DNA of 64,000 bases, taken from NCBI GenBank assembly GCA_902606075.1, contig CACLEU010000002.1, forward strand, positions 1 to 64,000, read 5' to 3'. Within the stretch, counting starts at the first letter, position 1, and every line of letters begins with the position of its first letter. Both the position numbers and the translations under genes were made by a program. The DNA comes from an uncultured Pelagibacteraceae bacterium (GTDB lineage: Bacteria > Pseudomonadota > Alphaproteobacteria > Pelagibacterales > Pelagibacteraceae). Below are positions 17,539 to 30,346 of this stretch, piece by piece. Under the pieces are notes generated by a model, which saw nothing but the letters and a program-made list of their open reading frames with translations, did not search any database and was not told the origin of the DNA.

Positions 17539-18408
17539 ATGAAAAAATTTGCAATTCCTGTTATACTTATTTTAGCATTCACAGCTTTTTTCTCAATTTT
17601 TATTGTTAAAGAAATCAATCAAGCTATTGTTTTACAATTTGGTGATCCTAAAAAAATTATTTTAAAACCGGGTATCAATTTTAAGTTACCTTTCATTCAA
17701 AACGTAGTTTATTTAGATAAAAGAATTTTAAACTTAGATACACCACCGGAGGAAGTTATTGCATCCGATCAGAAACGTTTAATAGTCGATGCTTTTGCAA
17801 GATTTCAAATTATTGACCCATTAAAATTTTACATTTCTGTTGGGAATGAAAGAGTTGCAAGATCAAGACTTTCAACAATCATAAATTCAAGAATTAGAAA
17901 TGTATTAGGTCAACAGGAATTACAAACATTGTTATCTCAAGATAGAACAAAGCAAATGTCACTTATTCAAGAAGGTGTAAATAACGAAGCTGAAAATTTT
18001 GGAATAAAAATTGTAGACGTAAGAATTAAAAGAGCTGATCTACCCCAAGCAAATAGTGATGCTATATATAGAAGAATGCAGACAGAAAGAGATAGAGAGG
18101 CAAAAGAGTTTAGAGCTAAAGGAGCAGAGATGGCTGTTACAATAACATCAACAGCTGACAAAGAAGTTACAGTAATACTTGCTGATGCTGAAAAAAAATC
18201 GCAAATTATGAAAGGTGAGGGAGATGGTAAAAGAAATAAAATATTTGCAGATGCTTTCGGGCAAGACCCTGAATTCTTTGCTTTTTATAGAGCAATGCAA
18301 GCTTACGAGAAAGCTTTGATAGGAGGAGAAACTTCTTTAATCCTTTCACCAGACAGTGAATTTTTCAAATTCTTTGGGGACATAAAAGCAAAACAAACTA
18401 ATCAGTAA
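17539..18408 (+). CDS. hflC: FtsH protease modulator HflC
   Basis: The partner of HflK in the FtsH-HflKC complex. The 289-residue protein has an N-terminal membrane anchor (residues ~4-24) and a band-7 domain beginning 'INQAIVLQFGDPKKIILKPG'. Family-typical segments are 'RIKRADLPQANSDAIYRRMQTERDREAKEFRAKG' (in part) and a C-terminal 'FFAFYRAMQAYEKAL' helix. Start, length and gene order (hflK-hflC) match other proteobacteria. It lies 4 bases upstream of a DUF2065 gene. Confidence 0.95.
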   Translation: MKKFAIPVILILAFTAFFSIFIVKEINQAIVLQFGDPKKIILKPGINFKLPFIQNVVYLDKRILNLDTPPEEVIASDQKRLIVDAFARFQIIDPLKFYISVGNERVARSRLSTIINSRIRNVLGQQELQTLLSQDRTKQMSLIQEGVNNEAENFGIKIVDVRIKRADLPQANSDAIYRRMQTERDREAKEFRAKGAEMAVTITSTADKEVTVILADAEKKSQIMKGEGDGKRNKIFADAFGQDPEFFAFYRAMQAYEKALIGGETSLILSPDSEFFKFFGDIKAKQTNQ

Positions 18409-18412
18409 AAGT

Positions 18413-18601
18413 ATGAGAGAAATAATAGTCGCTTTTGGACTATTTTTATTTATAGAAGGTGCTTTATATGCCTTATTCCCTACAAAAATGAAAAATATGT
18501 TAGAAAAATTAAAACTTATAAAAGATAGCCAATTGAGATTTGGAGGATTTATATTTGCATTAGTGGGATTTTTAATTATTTGGTACATGAAAATTTTATG
18601 A
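18413..18601 (+). CDS. DUF2065 small membrane protein
   Basis: A 62-residue protein with two hydrophobic helices (residues 1-22 and 43-60) joined by a basic loop. The pattern 'FLFIEGALYALFPTKMKNM' followed by 'LRFGGFIFALVGFLIIW' matches the DUF2065 family, which is often found beside hflKC or degP. The role is unknown; context suggests membrane quality control. Its stop overlaps the downstream degP start as ATGA. Confidence 0.82.
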   Translation: MREIIVAFGLFLFIEGALYALFPTKMKNMLEKLKLIKDSQLRFGGFIFALVGFLIIWYMKIL

Positions 18602-20004
18602 GAATTATATTAAAAAGATACTTTATTTTGATATTGTTGTTCTCTTTTGCAGCAGTTTCACCAATTAACTCTCAAGATAGACCAGTTTCATTTGCAGATC
18701 TGGCAGAAAATTTAATGCCATCAGTTGTAAATATTTCAACCACAACAACTGTGGTACAAAACACAAACCCTTTCCCATTTGAATTTCCTCCAGGATCACC
18801 TTTTGAGGATATGTTCAAAGAATTTGGTTCTCCACAGAAAAGAAAAGCAAGTGCTTTGGGTTCAGGTTTTGTGATAGATGTCAGCGGAACAGTCATTACA
18901 AATAATCATGTGATAAAAGGTGCAGAGGATATTGTTGTAAGATTTAGCAATGATAAAGAATATAAAGCGGAAATAATTGGTGCAGACCCATTATCAGATG
19001 TTGCGGTTTTAAAAATTAAGTCTGATGATAAGTTTAAACCAGTGAAATTTGCAGACTCGGATAAAGCTAGAATAGGTGATTGGGTTATAGCAATCGGAAA
19101 CCCTTTTGGTTTAGGAGGCACAGTTACCTCAGGAATAATTTCTGCTAGAAATAGAAATATAGGTTTATCGAGATACGAAGATTTTATTCAAACAGATGCA
19201 TCAATTAATACAGGAAACTCTGGAGGACCTTTATTTAATATGGATGGAGATGTAATCGGTATTAACACAGCAATCCTTGGGCAACAGGGTTCAATTGGTA
19301 TTGGTTTTGCTATCCCATCAAATAGTGCAAAACAAGTTATTGATCAACTAATTGAATTTGGTGAAACTAAAAGAGGATGGTTAGGTGTTAGAATTCAGAA
19401 TGTTACAAAAGAAATTGCAGAAATTGAAAAATTAGGAAAAGCAAGAGGTGCGCTTGTTGCAAGTGTAGCTCCCGGAAGTCCCTCAGACGAAGGTGGAATT
19501 AAAGATGGGGATATAATTTTGGAATTTGATGGAAAAAAAATTGATGAAATGCAAGAGTTACCACTAATAGTTGCTCAAACAAAAGTTGGTAAAGTTGTTA
19601 AACTTAAAGTGTGGAGAAATAAAAAAGAGATAACAAGAACTATTACTCTTGGAAGACTCGAAACATCAGAAGATTTTAAAGCTGAAACTCCAAATATACC
19701 AAAAGTTGAAGTTATAAATGCTCTAAAAATTGAAGTCAGACCAACAACTAAAGAAGATCTTATGCAAAGACAACTTCCACCAAATATTTCAGGATTAGTA
19801 ATAACCAAAATAGAGCCGGATAGTCCGATTAATTATTTGAAGATAAATGACATTATAGTTGAAGCAGGTAAGAGAAAAGTTAAGTCCGCTAATCAATTAA
19901 ATAATTTAGTTAATACAGCCTTAAAATCACAAAATAAAACTATACTAATCGCAATATTTAATAATCAAAATCAAAAAAGATATATCGGCGTAAAATTGGA
20001 TTAA
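18598..20004 (+). CDS. degP: Periplasmic Do-like serine protease/chaperone (DegP/DegQ family)
   Basis: This trypsin-like protease degrades misfolded periplasmic proteins. I place the start at the ATG at 18598 rather than the ORF-track start at 18580, because it overlaps the DUF2065 stop (ATGA) and leaves a clean signal peptide ('RYFILILLFSFAAVSPINSQ'). Catalytic triad: His in 'ITNNHVIKGAED', Asp in 'DPLSDVAVLKI', Ser in 'TGNSGGPLFN'. Two PDZ domains follow ('GWLGVRIQNV', 'GLVITKIEPDSPI'). About 468 residues, a normal size. It is co-directional with hflKC and miaA. Confidence 0.95.
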   Translation: MRIILKRYFILILLFSFAAVSPINSQDRPVSFADLAENLMPSVVNISTTTTVVQNTNPFPFEFPPGSPFEDMFKEFGSPQKRKASALGSGFVIDVSGTVITNNHVIKGAEDIVVRFSNDKEYKAEIIGADPLSDVAVLKIKSDDKFKPVKFADSDKARIGDWVIAIGNPFGLGGTVTSGIISARNRNIGLSRYEDFIQTDASINTGNSGGPLFNMDGDVIGINTAILGQQGSIGIGFAIPSNSAKQVIDQLIEFGETKRGWLGVRIQNVTKEIAEIEKLGKARGALVASVAPGSPSDEGGIKDGDIILEFDGKKIDEMQELPLIVAQTKVGKVVKLKVWRNKKEITRTITLGRLETSEDFKAETPNIPKVEVINALKIEVRPTTKEDLMQRQLPPNISGLVITKIEPDSPINYLKINDIIVEAGKRKVKSANQLNNLVNTALKSQNKTILIAIFNNQNQKRYIGVKLD

Positions 20005-20005
20005 T

Positions 20006-20917
20006 ATGGACATAAAGTCCAAAATAATTTTAATTTCAGGACCTACAGCCTCAGGTAAATCTAAATTCGCATGTAATCTTGCAGAAAAGATTAATGGAGA
20101 AATTATCAATGCGGATAGCATGCAAATATTCAAAGAAATAAAAATTTTAAATGCAAGACCAAGTGTAAAAGATAGATCAAATATTAAACATCATCTATAC
20201 GGCTTTTTAAGTGTAAAGAAAAATTTTTCAGCAGGTGAGTGGTTAAAAAAATGTATTACAAAAATTTCAGAAATTAAAAAAAGAAAGCAAGTACCAATTA
20301 TTGTAGGTGGCACTGGTCTTTATTTTAAGTCTTTAGTTGAAGGTTTAGCAAAAATACCAAATATAACTAAAAGCAATAGGGATAAAGTAAGAAAATTACA
20401 AAAAAAAATTGGTCAGAAAAATTTTTATAAAAAATTAATAGAATTAGACCCTTTGTGTAAAAAAAATATTAATTTCAATGATCAAAATAGATCTATAAGA
20501 GCTTTTGAAGTTTATATTCAAACTAATAAATCTTTATATACTTGGTTTAAGAATACAAAAGTTTATTTTCAAAATAAGGATTTTGAGAAAATTTTTATTG
20601 ATGCTCCTAGAGAGAAAGTTGTTAAAAGCATATCAGTCAGGATAGAAAAAATGATCAAAGCAGGAGCAATTTATGAAGTTAAAAGGTTTAACAAATTAAA
20701 AGTAAAAAAAAACAATAGTTCATTCAAGATAATTGGAATTAGGGAAATCAACGAATTAAAACCTGATAATTCAAATTTAAGTGTTATAAAAGAAAAAATC
20801 ACCATAAAAACAAGGCAATATGCTAAAAGGCAGATGACTTGGGCAAGAGGTCATATGAAAGACTGGTATAAGATTGCACCAAACAAACTAAATTCTTATC
20901 TAAAAAAGATTAGTTAA
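20006..20917 (+). CDS. miaA: tRNA dimethylallyltransferase MiaA
   Basis: MiaA transfers a dimethylallyl group to A37 of tRNAs that read UNN codons. The 303-residue protein has the P-loop 'ISGPTASGKSKFA', the tRNA/substrate motif 'NADSMQIFKEIKILNARP' (usually DSMQ.Y), 'VGGTGLYFKSLVEG', and the C-terminal 'TRQYAKRQMTWAR' signature. It starts one base after the degP stop. An inverted repeat begins 3 bases after its stop, see the ilvB leader. Confidence 0.95.
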   Translation: MDIKSKIILISGPTASGKSKFACNLAEKINGEIINADSMQIFKEIKILNARPSVKDRSNIKHHLYGFLSVKKNFSAGEWLKKCITKISEIKKRKQVPIIVGGTGLYFKSLVEGLAKIPNITKSNRDKVRKLQKKIGQKNFYKKLIELDPLCKKNINFNDQNRSIRAFEVYIQTNKSLYTWFKNTKVYFQNKDFEKIFIDAPREKVVKSISVRIEKMIKAGAIYEVKRFNKLKVKKNNSSFKIIGIREINELKPDNSNLSVIKEKITIKTRQYAKRQMTWARGHMKDWYKIAPNKLNSYLKKIS

Positions 20918-20919
20918 AC

Positions 20920-20955
20920 TTGACCAATCAGTACAACTTCAGCTAGATTGGTTAA
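20920..20955 (+). promoter_or_regulatory. Inverted repeat abutting the ilvB start codon (possible leader hairpin)
   Basis: TTGACCAATC (20920-20929) and GATTGGTTAA (20946-20955) form a 10-bp stem with one G-U pair and a 16-base loop (AGTACAACTTCAGCTA). The right arm ends directly at the ilvB ATG (20956). No Shine-Dalgarno sequence is visible, so folding would block initiation. It could instead be an operator (two half-sites centred 26 bases apart). No poly-T tract follows, so it is not an intrinsic terminator. Confidence 0.55.
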
Positions 20956-22722
20956 ATGTCAAAATTATATTCAGGTGCAGAAATAGTTTTTAAATGTATG
21001 GAGGACCAAAAAGTTGAATTTATTTTTGGTTATCCTGGTGGCGCAGTTTTACCAATATATGATGAATTAAAAAATCATGATGGCATTAAACATATACTTG
21101 CAAGACATGAGCAAGGAGCAGGACATGCAGCTGAAGGATATGCAAGGTCATGTGGAAAACCAGGAGTAGTATTAGTTACATCTGGTCCAGGTGCAACAAA
21201 TGTAGTTACTGCCTTGACAGATGCTTATATGGACTCTATCCCTCTTGTTTGTATTTCAGGACAAGTTCCAACACATTTAATAGGCACAGACGCGTTTCAG
21301 GAATGTGACACAACAGGAATAACAAGACCGTGTACCAAACATAACTGGTTGGTAAAAGACGTTAAGGATTTAGCAAAAACAATTCATAAAGCATTTGAGG
21401 TTGCCACTACAGGAAGGCCAGGACCTGTTTTAGTAGATATCCCTAAAGATATTCAATTTCAAAAAGCTAAATACACAAATTTTAAAAAACAAAAAAAACT
21501 AAATGGAAAATCAAATAATAGATTTTCACAAAAAGATATAGACAAACTTATTGATATGATGAGTAAATCAAATCAGCCAATATTTTATACAGGTGGCGGA
21601 GTAATTAACTCTGGCCCTAAAGCGAGTGAGAAATTAAGAGAACTAATCTCTATCACTGGTTTTCCAATAACTTCTACACTCCAAGGTTTAGGTTCGTATC
21701 CAGGAGATGATAGTCAATTTTTAGGAATGCTTGGTATGCATGGTACATATGAGGCTAATAATGCTATGCACGATTGTGATCTTATGATTAACATCGGTGC
21801 AAGATTTGATGATAGGATAACAGGTAAAATTGATGAGTTTTCTCCTAAATCTAAAAAAGTTCATATAGATATAGATCCATCTTCTATAAATAAAAACGTA
21901 AAAGTAGATCTTCCAATTGTGGGAGATGTGTCAGATGTAATTTCATTATTAATAAAGACAATTAAAAAAAATAAACCAAATTTTTTAAAGTCTAACAAAG
22001 AAAATACTTCAAAGTGGTGGGAACAAATTGCAAAATGGAGATCTGTTAATTCTCTAAACTTTATTAATAGTGATAAAACAATAAAACCCCAATTTGCAAT
22101 TCAAAGACTTTACGAGCTAACCAAAAATAAAGATACATTTATTACAACTGAAGTAGGTCAACATCAAATGTGGGCTGCACAACATTATAAATTCGATAAA
22201 CCAAATAGATGGATGACGTCGGGTGGGCTTGGTACAATGGGTTATGGTTTACCAGCAGCAGTTGGTGTTCAAATAGCTCATCCTGATAAGTTAGTGGTTG
22301 ATATTGCAGGAGAGGCCTCGGTTCTTATGACAATGCAAGAAATGTCTACAGCTGTTCAGTATAGCTTACCAATAAAAATATTTATTTTAAACAATGAGTA
22401 CATGGGAATGGTAAGACAATGGCAAGAATTACTTCACGAAAAAAATTATTCTGAAAGTTATACAGCAGCTCTACCAGACTTTGTAAAACTTGCTGAGGCT
22501 TATGGATGTGTTGGAATAAGAGCAAAAACTCCAGATGAATTAGATCAAAAAATCCAAGAGATGATAGATGTAAAAAAACCAGTAATATTTGATTGTTTAG
22601 TCGATAAAGAGGAGAATTGTTTCCCAATGATCCCATCAGGCAAACCTCATAATCAAATGTTGTTAGGTCCAAATGATCAAAAAAAAAATAAAATCACCGG
22701 AAAAGGAAAAACTTTAGTTTAA
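20956..22722 (+). CDS. ilvB: Acetolactate synthase large (catalytic) subunit
   Basis: This ThDP enzyme makes acetolactate/acetohydroxybutyrate, the first common step of valine, leucine and isoleucine synthesis. The 588-residue protein has the catalytic Glu in 'ILARHEQGAGHAAEG', the ThDP/FAD core 'GARFDDRITGKIDEF' and the C-terminal ThDP site 'GLGTMGYGLPAAVG' plus 'NNEYMGMVRQWQE'. The pyrophosphate/Mg motif reads 'DIAGEASVLM', with Glu where GDG/GDA is usual. Its last base is shared with the ilvH start, so the subunits are co-translated. Length is normal. Confidence 0.96.
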   Translation: MSKLYSGAEIVFKCMEDQKVEFIFGYPGGAVLPIYDELKNHDGIKHILARHEQGAGHAAEGYARSCGKPGVVLVTSGPGATNVVTALTDAYMDSIPLVCISGQVPTHLIGTDAFQECDTTGITRPCTKHNWLVKDVKDLAKTIHKAFEVATTGRPGPVLVDIPKDIQFQKAKYTNFKKQKKLNGKSNNRFSQKDIDKLIDMMSKSNQPIFYTGGGVINSGPKASEKLRELISITGFPITSTLQGLGSYPGDDSQFLGMLGMHGTYEANNAMHDCDLMINIGARFDDRITGKIDEFSPKSKKVHIDIDPSSINKNVKVDLPIVGDVSDVISLLIKTIKKNKPNFLKSNKENTSKWWEQIAKWRSVNSLNFINSDKTIKPQFAIQRLYELTKNKDTFITTEVGQHQMWAAQHYKFDKPNRWMTSGGLGTMGYGLPAAVGVQIAHPDKLVVDIAGEASVLMTMQEMSTAVQYSLPIKIFILNNEYMGMVRQWQELLHEKNYSESYTAALPDFVKLAEAYGCVGIRAKTPDELDQKIQEMIDVKKPVIFDCLVDKEENCFPMIPSGKPHNQMLLGPNDQKKNKITGKGKTLV

Positions 22723-23270
22723 TGGCTAAATCAAAATCAGCTTATAGCGATCCAGGTAAAAAGGGTAAATTAGATACTCATGTAATAGTAGTATGGGTAG
22801 ATAATGAGGCTGGAGTTTTGGCTAGAGTAGCAGGTCTATTTTCAGGTAGAGGATATAATATAGAGTCTTTGGCTGTTGCAGAGGTTGATCCTAAAAGAGG
22901 TATATCAAGGATAACAATTGTAACCACCGGTACACCCCAAGTAATTGAGCAAATAAAATTACAATTAGGTAAGTTAGTGCCAGTACACAAAGTTGCAGAT
23001 TTTATGAGAGGAGACAAAAAAATTATTTTTAAGGAAATGGCATTATTAAAGGTTGTCGGTAACACTTCAAAAAGAAAAAAAGCATTAAAAGTTTGCAAAA
23101 AATTTAATCCAGTAGTATTAGACAAAACTCAAAAATCAGTTGTACTTCAAATAACTGCATTAAGAAGAGAAATAGATATTATAATGGGAGATTTAAAAAA
23201 ATTTGGATTAGTAAGTGTGTCTAGAACTGGTGCAGTTGCTATGACAAGAGGTTCAGAAATTTTCAAATAA
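22722..23270 (+). CDS. ilvH: Acetolactate synthase small (regulatory) subunit
   Basis: The regulatory subunit confers activation and valine feedback control on IlvB. The 182-residue protein has an N-terminal ACT domain ('WVDNEAGVLARVAGLFSGRGYNIESLAV') and a C-terminal ACT-like domain ('LLKVVGNTSKRKKALKVCKKF'). It is slightly longer than usual (~165) because of a ~17-residue N-terminal extension, 'AKSKSAYSDPGKKGKLDTH'. It overlaps ilvB and lies 12 bases before ilvC. Confidence 0.95.
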   Translation: MAKSKSAYSDPGKKGKLDTHVIVVWVDNEAGVLARVAGLFSGRGYNIESLAVAEVDPKRGISRITIVTTGTPQVIEQIKLQLGKLVPVHKVADFMRGDKKIIFKEMALLKVVGNTSKRKKALKVCKKFNPVVLDKTQKSVVLQITALRREIDIIMGDLKKFGLVSVSRTGAVAMTRGSEIFK

Positions 23271-24305
<1,035 letters not shown>

Positions 24306-24363
24306 AATAGTTAAAAAAAACCCAGAATTGACTATTTTGTTTTGCAATCTCTGCTAGAGATTG
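24306..24363 (+). promoter_or_regulatory. Tandem inverted repeats between ilvC and leuA
   Basis: AATAGT (24306-24311) can pair with ACTATT (24331-24336), which is followed by TTGTTTT. Next, CAATCTCT (24345-24352) pairs perfectly with AGAGATTG (24356-24363) around a 3-base GCT loop. The first could be a weak terminator of ilvBHC. The second has no clean T-run and ends 27 bases before the leuA ATG, so it may be a leader hairpin or a regulator-binding palindrome. Confidence 0.45.
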
Positions 24364-24390
24364 TATTATTCAAAAAAAAATTACTTAACA

Positions 24391-27001
<2,611 letters not shown>

Positions 27002-27007
27002 GATAAA

Positions 27008-27856
27008 ATGGAAACAAACAGAGATGATTTCATAATTGCAATCAGATCTGCTTTTTTAAAAAAAGGAACAAAACAAAGATTTTCATTAGTTGTTCTACTA
27101 TTCTTTTCAGTTTCAATTTTAGTTTTAGGAAAATTTGATTTCAAGGGAGTAAATGTTTTAAAATCGGGATTAAATGAAATTGTTTATCGCGCTTCCTTTA
27201 TAATTTCTGCTCCTGAAAATTTTATAAAAAATACTTATAACTTAACCATATCGCATATTAATTTATATAACGATCATAAGAAACTCAAAAAAGACTACAA
27301 AGATTTAAAAGCTGAAAAATTAAGAAACAATTTTATTATATCTGAAAATATAATGCTTAAATCTAAAATAGAAGATATCGTTGATATATCCTCAGAAATT
27401 TTAGCAAAGGTATTAGTGGATAAACAAAGCCCATTTCTTAAATCGGTAATTGTTAATAGAGGAAGTAAAGATAAAATAAAATTAGGAATGGCGGTTTTAG
27501 ACGGAAAATTCTTAATTGGCAAAATTGTAGAAGTTAATTATCTAACTTCAAGAGTGCTATTATTATCTGATTTAAACAGCAAAGTACCAATCACAGTTGA
27601 ACCCAATAGTATTCAGTCTATTTTGACTGGAACAGGAGAACAATTTGGAAAACTGCAATATACACAAATAGAAAACTTTAATTTAGAAAATGGCCATCAA
27701 ATTTATACCTCAGGCTCAGGTGGTATATTTAAATCTGGGATACCGATTGGCGAAATAAATATAATAGATGATAGTAAAGAGAGCTATGTTTCATTCCATT
27801 CGAATTTTTCACAACTTAGATTGGTAAAAATAGTTCTTTATGAAAATATAAATTAA
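27008..27856 (+). CDS. mreC: Rod-shape-determining protein MreC
   Basis: A bitopic inner-membrane scaffold linking MreB to PBP2 and RodA. The 282-residue protein has a basic N terminus, a transmembrane helix (~residues 24-42, 'SLVVLLFFSVSILVLGKF'), a coiled coil (~85-125, 'NDHKKLKKDYKDLKAEK') and the MreC beta domains with 'AKVLVDKQSPFLKSVIVNRGSKDKIKLGMAVL'-type sequence and 'YTSGSGGIFKSGIPIGEI' near the C terminus. Gene order and length are standard. Confidence 0.94.
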   Translation: METNRDDFIIAIRSAFLKKGTKQRFSLVVLLFFSVSILVLGKFDFKGVNVLKSGLNEIVYRASFIISAPENFIKNTYNLTISHINLYNDHKKLKKDYKDLKAEKLRNNFIISENIMLKSKIEDIVDISSEILAKVLVDKQSPFLKSVIVNRGSKDKIKLGMAVLDGKFLIGKIVEVNYLTSRVLLLSDLNSKVPITVEPNSIQSILTGTGEQFGKLQYTQIENFNLENGHQIYTSGSGGIFKSGIPIGEINIIDDSKESYVSFHSNFSQLRLVKIVLYENIN

Positions 27857-27860
27857 TTTT

Positions 27861-28370
27861 ATGGAACTATCAAAATTACCTATATCAAGAAAACTTTTGT
27901 CACTAGGTCCTATAATATTGCTTTATATTTCAGTTTTGAATGAATTTGATTTCAATTATTTAAGCTTAAAATATTTTTCTTTTAATTTTCCATATATATT
28001 AATTTTTTATTGGAGTTTAAAAGGAGAGGGAAGATTAAGTTATGTGTTAGTATTTTTTGCTGGACTCATAAATGATGTCGTAGTTGGCTTGCCAATTGGC
28101 ATCAGCAGTATGACATACTTATCAATATGTGTCTTTGCGGTGTACTTAAGAAATATTACGTTAAGACCTAGTCTTATTAAAGATTGGTTTTTTTTTCTTT
28201 TTACAATCTTAGTTACAACTTCAGTATTTTATTCAATATTAGTCATTTTTTTTTACGTTAAGATTGATTATTACAATTTATTATTTAACGTATTATATAC
28301 TTTCTTGTTCTATTATTTTTTTTCATATATTTTTGGTTATTATTTAAATTTACTCAGAAGAACAAAATGA
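27861..28370 (+). CDS. mreD: Rod-shape-determining membrane protein MreD
   Basis: A small polytopic inner-membrane component of the elongasome. The 169-residue protein is almost all hydrophobic, with about five to six transmembrane helices. The conserved 'FFAGLINDVVVGLPIGISSMTYL' segment corresponds to the family's 'G.l.D...g.plG...l' motif. It lies between mreC and mrdA, and its stop overlaps the mrdA ATG (ATGA, 4 bases). Confidence 0.92.
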   Translation: MELSKLPISRKLLSLGPIILLYISVLNEFDFNYLSLKYFSFNFPYILIFYWSLKGEGRLSYVLVFFAGLINDVVVGLPIGISSMTYLSICVFAVYLRNITLRPSLIKDWFFFLFTILVTTSVFYSILVIFFYVKIDYYNLLFNVLYTFLFYYFFSYIFGYYLNLLRRTK

Positions 28371-30346
28371 TTAGTGGTGGCTCAGATACCAGTTATAGAA
28401 AACAAAGTGTTGTCAATAGAAGAATGTTTATTCTATCTGCGGCTAAATTATTTGTTTTTGGGGGAATAGTTGCAAAATTATTTTCACTTCAAATCAATCA
28501 AAATAAAAAATATTTAACTCTTTCAGATAAAAATCGTTTGAGAGAATGGAAGTTACCACCAATAAGAGGAGATTTTCAAGATTTTTTTGGAAATACAATT
28601 GCTGGAAATTTAAAAGTTTATCAACTTCATATTATTCCAGAACAAGTTGAAAATTTTAATAATTTAATTATTAGGGTAAAAGATATACTAGAACTAGATC
28701 AAAATACTTTTAACAAAATTATTAAAAAAAAAAATTCCCAAAAACCTTGGGAAACTTTGATAGTTTCAGAGAATTTATCTTGGGATCAATTCGTTAAAAT
28801 AAATTTTTATTTACACGAATTATCAGGTGTAAAACCAGTTCTATCTGTAGCAAGAAGTTATCCTTACAATGAAAATTATACTCATCTTTTGGGATATGTT
28901 GCACAAGCCAGTCCAAATGATCTTCTAAATAATGAAAAAATTAAGAAAAGACATGTGCCCGGGTTAAGAGTTGGAAAAACTGGCTTAGAGAGATCCTTAG
29001 AAAATGATTTAATAGGAATGAACGGAGTTCAAAGATACGAAGTCAATGCATATGGTAAAAGAATAAATCAAATAGATCACATAGAAGGTCAAAAAGGAAA
29101 ATCAATAAGGTTAACAGTCGACACAAAAATTCAACAGGTGTGCAATGAACTTTTGAAAGATAGAGCGGGATCGATAAGTGTCATGGATATATTTACTGGT
29201 GATATTTTAGCAATGCACTCAACACCATCTTTCGATCCAAATTTATTTCTATATGGAATAAGTTACGAAAACTGGGAAAATATTGTAAATAATCCAAAAA
29301 AACCACTTATAAACAGATCGATTACAGGATTATATCCTCCTGGTTCAACAATAAAACCAATTGTTGCACTATCAGCATTAGAACACAATGTAATATCCCC
29401 AAATTTTAAAGTTAATTGCTCAGGAAAAATTGAAATGTACGGTCAAACATATAACTGTTGGAAAAAGAAAGGTCACGGAGTAGTCAATCTTAGAGATGCT
29501 CTAAAAGTTTCATGCGATACTTTTTTTTATGAAATGTCTAGAAGGCTAGGAGTTGATCGTCTTAATGAAACTGCGAAAAAATTTGGATTAGGTAATAAGG
29601 TTTTTAGCAATATTTTTAATGAGGAGAGAACTGGCTTAGTTCCATCAACTGAATGGAAAAAAAATGCTTTAGGAAGAGGTTGGGTTCTAGGTGAGACTTT
29701 AATAACAGGAATTGGTCAAGGATATATTCAAACCACGCCATTACAGCTATGCCTAATGACTGCTCAATTAGCTAATGGTGGTTTTAAAATAAATCCAAAA
29801 ATAGTTGTAAATAAAAAAGATCCAACTTTTGAGGAAATAAAATCAACAATGAACAAAAACTTAGAAAAAAAAATACTAGGTCCTGACTTTGATGATGCGA
29901 TGTTAGATTTGGAAATTTCAAATAGCAAAGAAAGTATTACACATAAACCTCTTTTTAGAAATCAAGAAAATATAAAATTTGTTTTAGAGGCGATGTTTGC
30001 ATCCACAAACGAAGTTAGAGGTACATCTTACTCATCAAGAATTGAAGATAAAAAATATCAATTTGCAGGAAAAACAGGAACATCTCAAGTTAAAAGAATA
30101 ACTGAAGCGCAAAGAGAACTTGATTTGGATATATCCCAAATTCCTTATAAGGACAGAGATCACGCTCTTTATGTTGCTTTTGGACCTTATAGAAAACCAA
30201 GATATGCGATGAGCATTTTTATAGAACATGGCGGCTCAGGAGGCTCGACTGCAGCACCAATGGCTAAAAAATTATTTAAGGTAGTAATAGATAGGCATGA
30301 TGAAAGAGAAAAAATCAAAGAAGATAATAAAAATTTGAAAATATAA
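28367..30346 (+). CDS. mrdA: Penicillin-binding protein 2 (elongation transpeptidase)
   Basis: PBP2 cross-links lateral peptidoglycan with RodA. The 659-residue class B PBP has one N-terminal transmembrane helix (~24-42), a pedestal domain ('LPPIRGDFQDFFGNTIAGNL', 'HVPGLRVGKTGLERSLENDL') and a transpeptidase domain. The active-site motifs are SxxK 'GLYPPGSTIKPIVAL', SxD/N 'KVSCDTFFYEMS' and KTG 'QFAGKTGTSQV'. Its stop shares bases with the rodA start (30346). Length is typical. Confidence 0.96.
   Translation: MISGGSDTSYRKQSVVNRRMFILSAAKLFVFGGIVAKLFSLQINQNKKYLTLSDKNRLREWKLPPIRGDFQDFFGNTIAGNLKVYQLHIIPEQVENFNNLIIRVKDILELDQNTFNKIIKKKNSQKPWETLIVSENLSWDQFVKINFYLHELSGVKPVLSVARSYPYNENYTHLLGYVAQASPNDLLNNEKIKKRHVPGLRVGKTGLERSLENDLIGMNGVQRYEVNAYGKRINQIDHIEGQKGKSIRLTVDTKIQQVCNELLKDRAGSISVMDIFTGDILAMHSTPSFDPNLFLYGISYENWENIVNNPKKPLINRSITGLYPPGSTIKPIVALSALEHNVISPNFKVNCSGKIEMYGQTYNCWKKKGHGVVNLRDALKVSCDTFFYEMSRRLGVDRLNETAKKFGLGNKVFSNIFNEERTGLVPSTEWKKNALGRGWVLGETLITGIGQGYIQTTPLQLCLMTAQLANGGFKINPKIVVNKKDPTFEEIKSTMNKNLEKKILGPDFDDAMLDLEISNSKESITHKPLFRNQENIKFVLEAMFASTNEVRGTSYSSRIEDKKYQFAGKTGTSQVKRITEAQRELDLDISQIPYKDRDHALYVAFGPYRKPRYAMSIFIEHGGSGGSTAAPMAKKLFKVVIDRHDEREKIKEDNKNLKI

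Noticed and set aside
18580-18597. Upstream start of the DegP-like protease in the ORF track
   Set aside because: It overlaps the DUF2065 gene by 22 bases and weakens the signal peptide; the ATGA overlap at 18598 fits better.
22778-23125. 115-residue minus-strand ORF across ilvH
   Set aside because: Antisense shadow of ilvH, which has clear ACT-domain sequence.
24361-24390. TTG start and 10-residue extension of leuA
   Set aside because: The family starts near the ATG at 24391, and the TTG is the end of a perfect inverted repeat.
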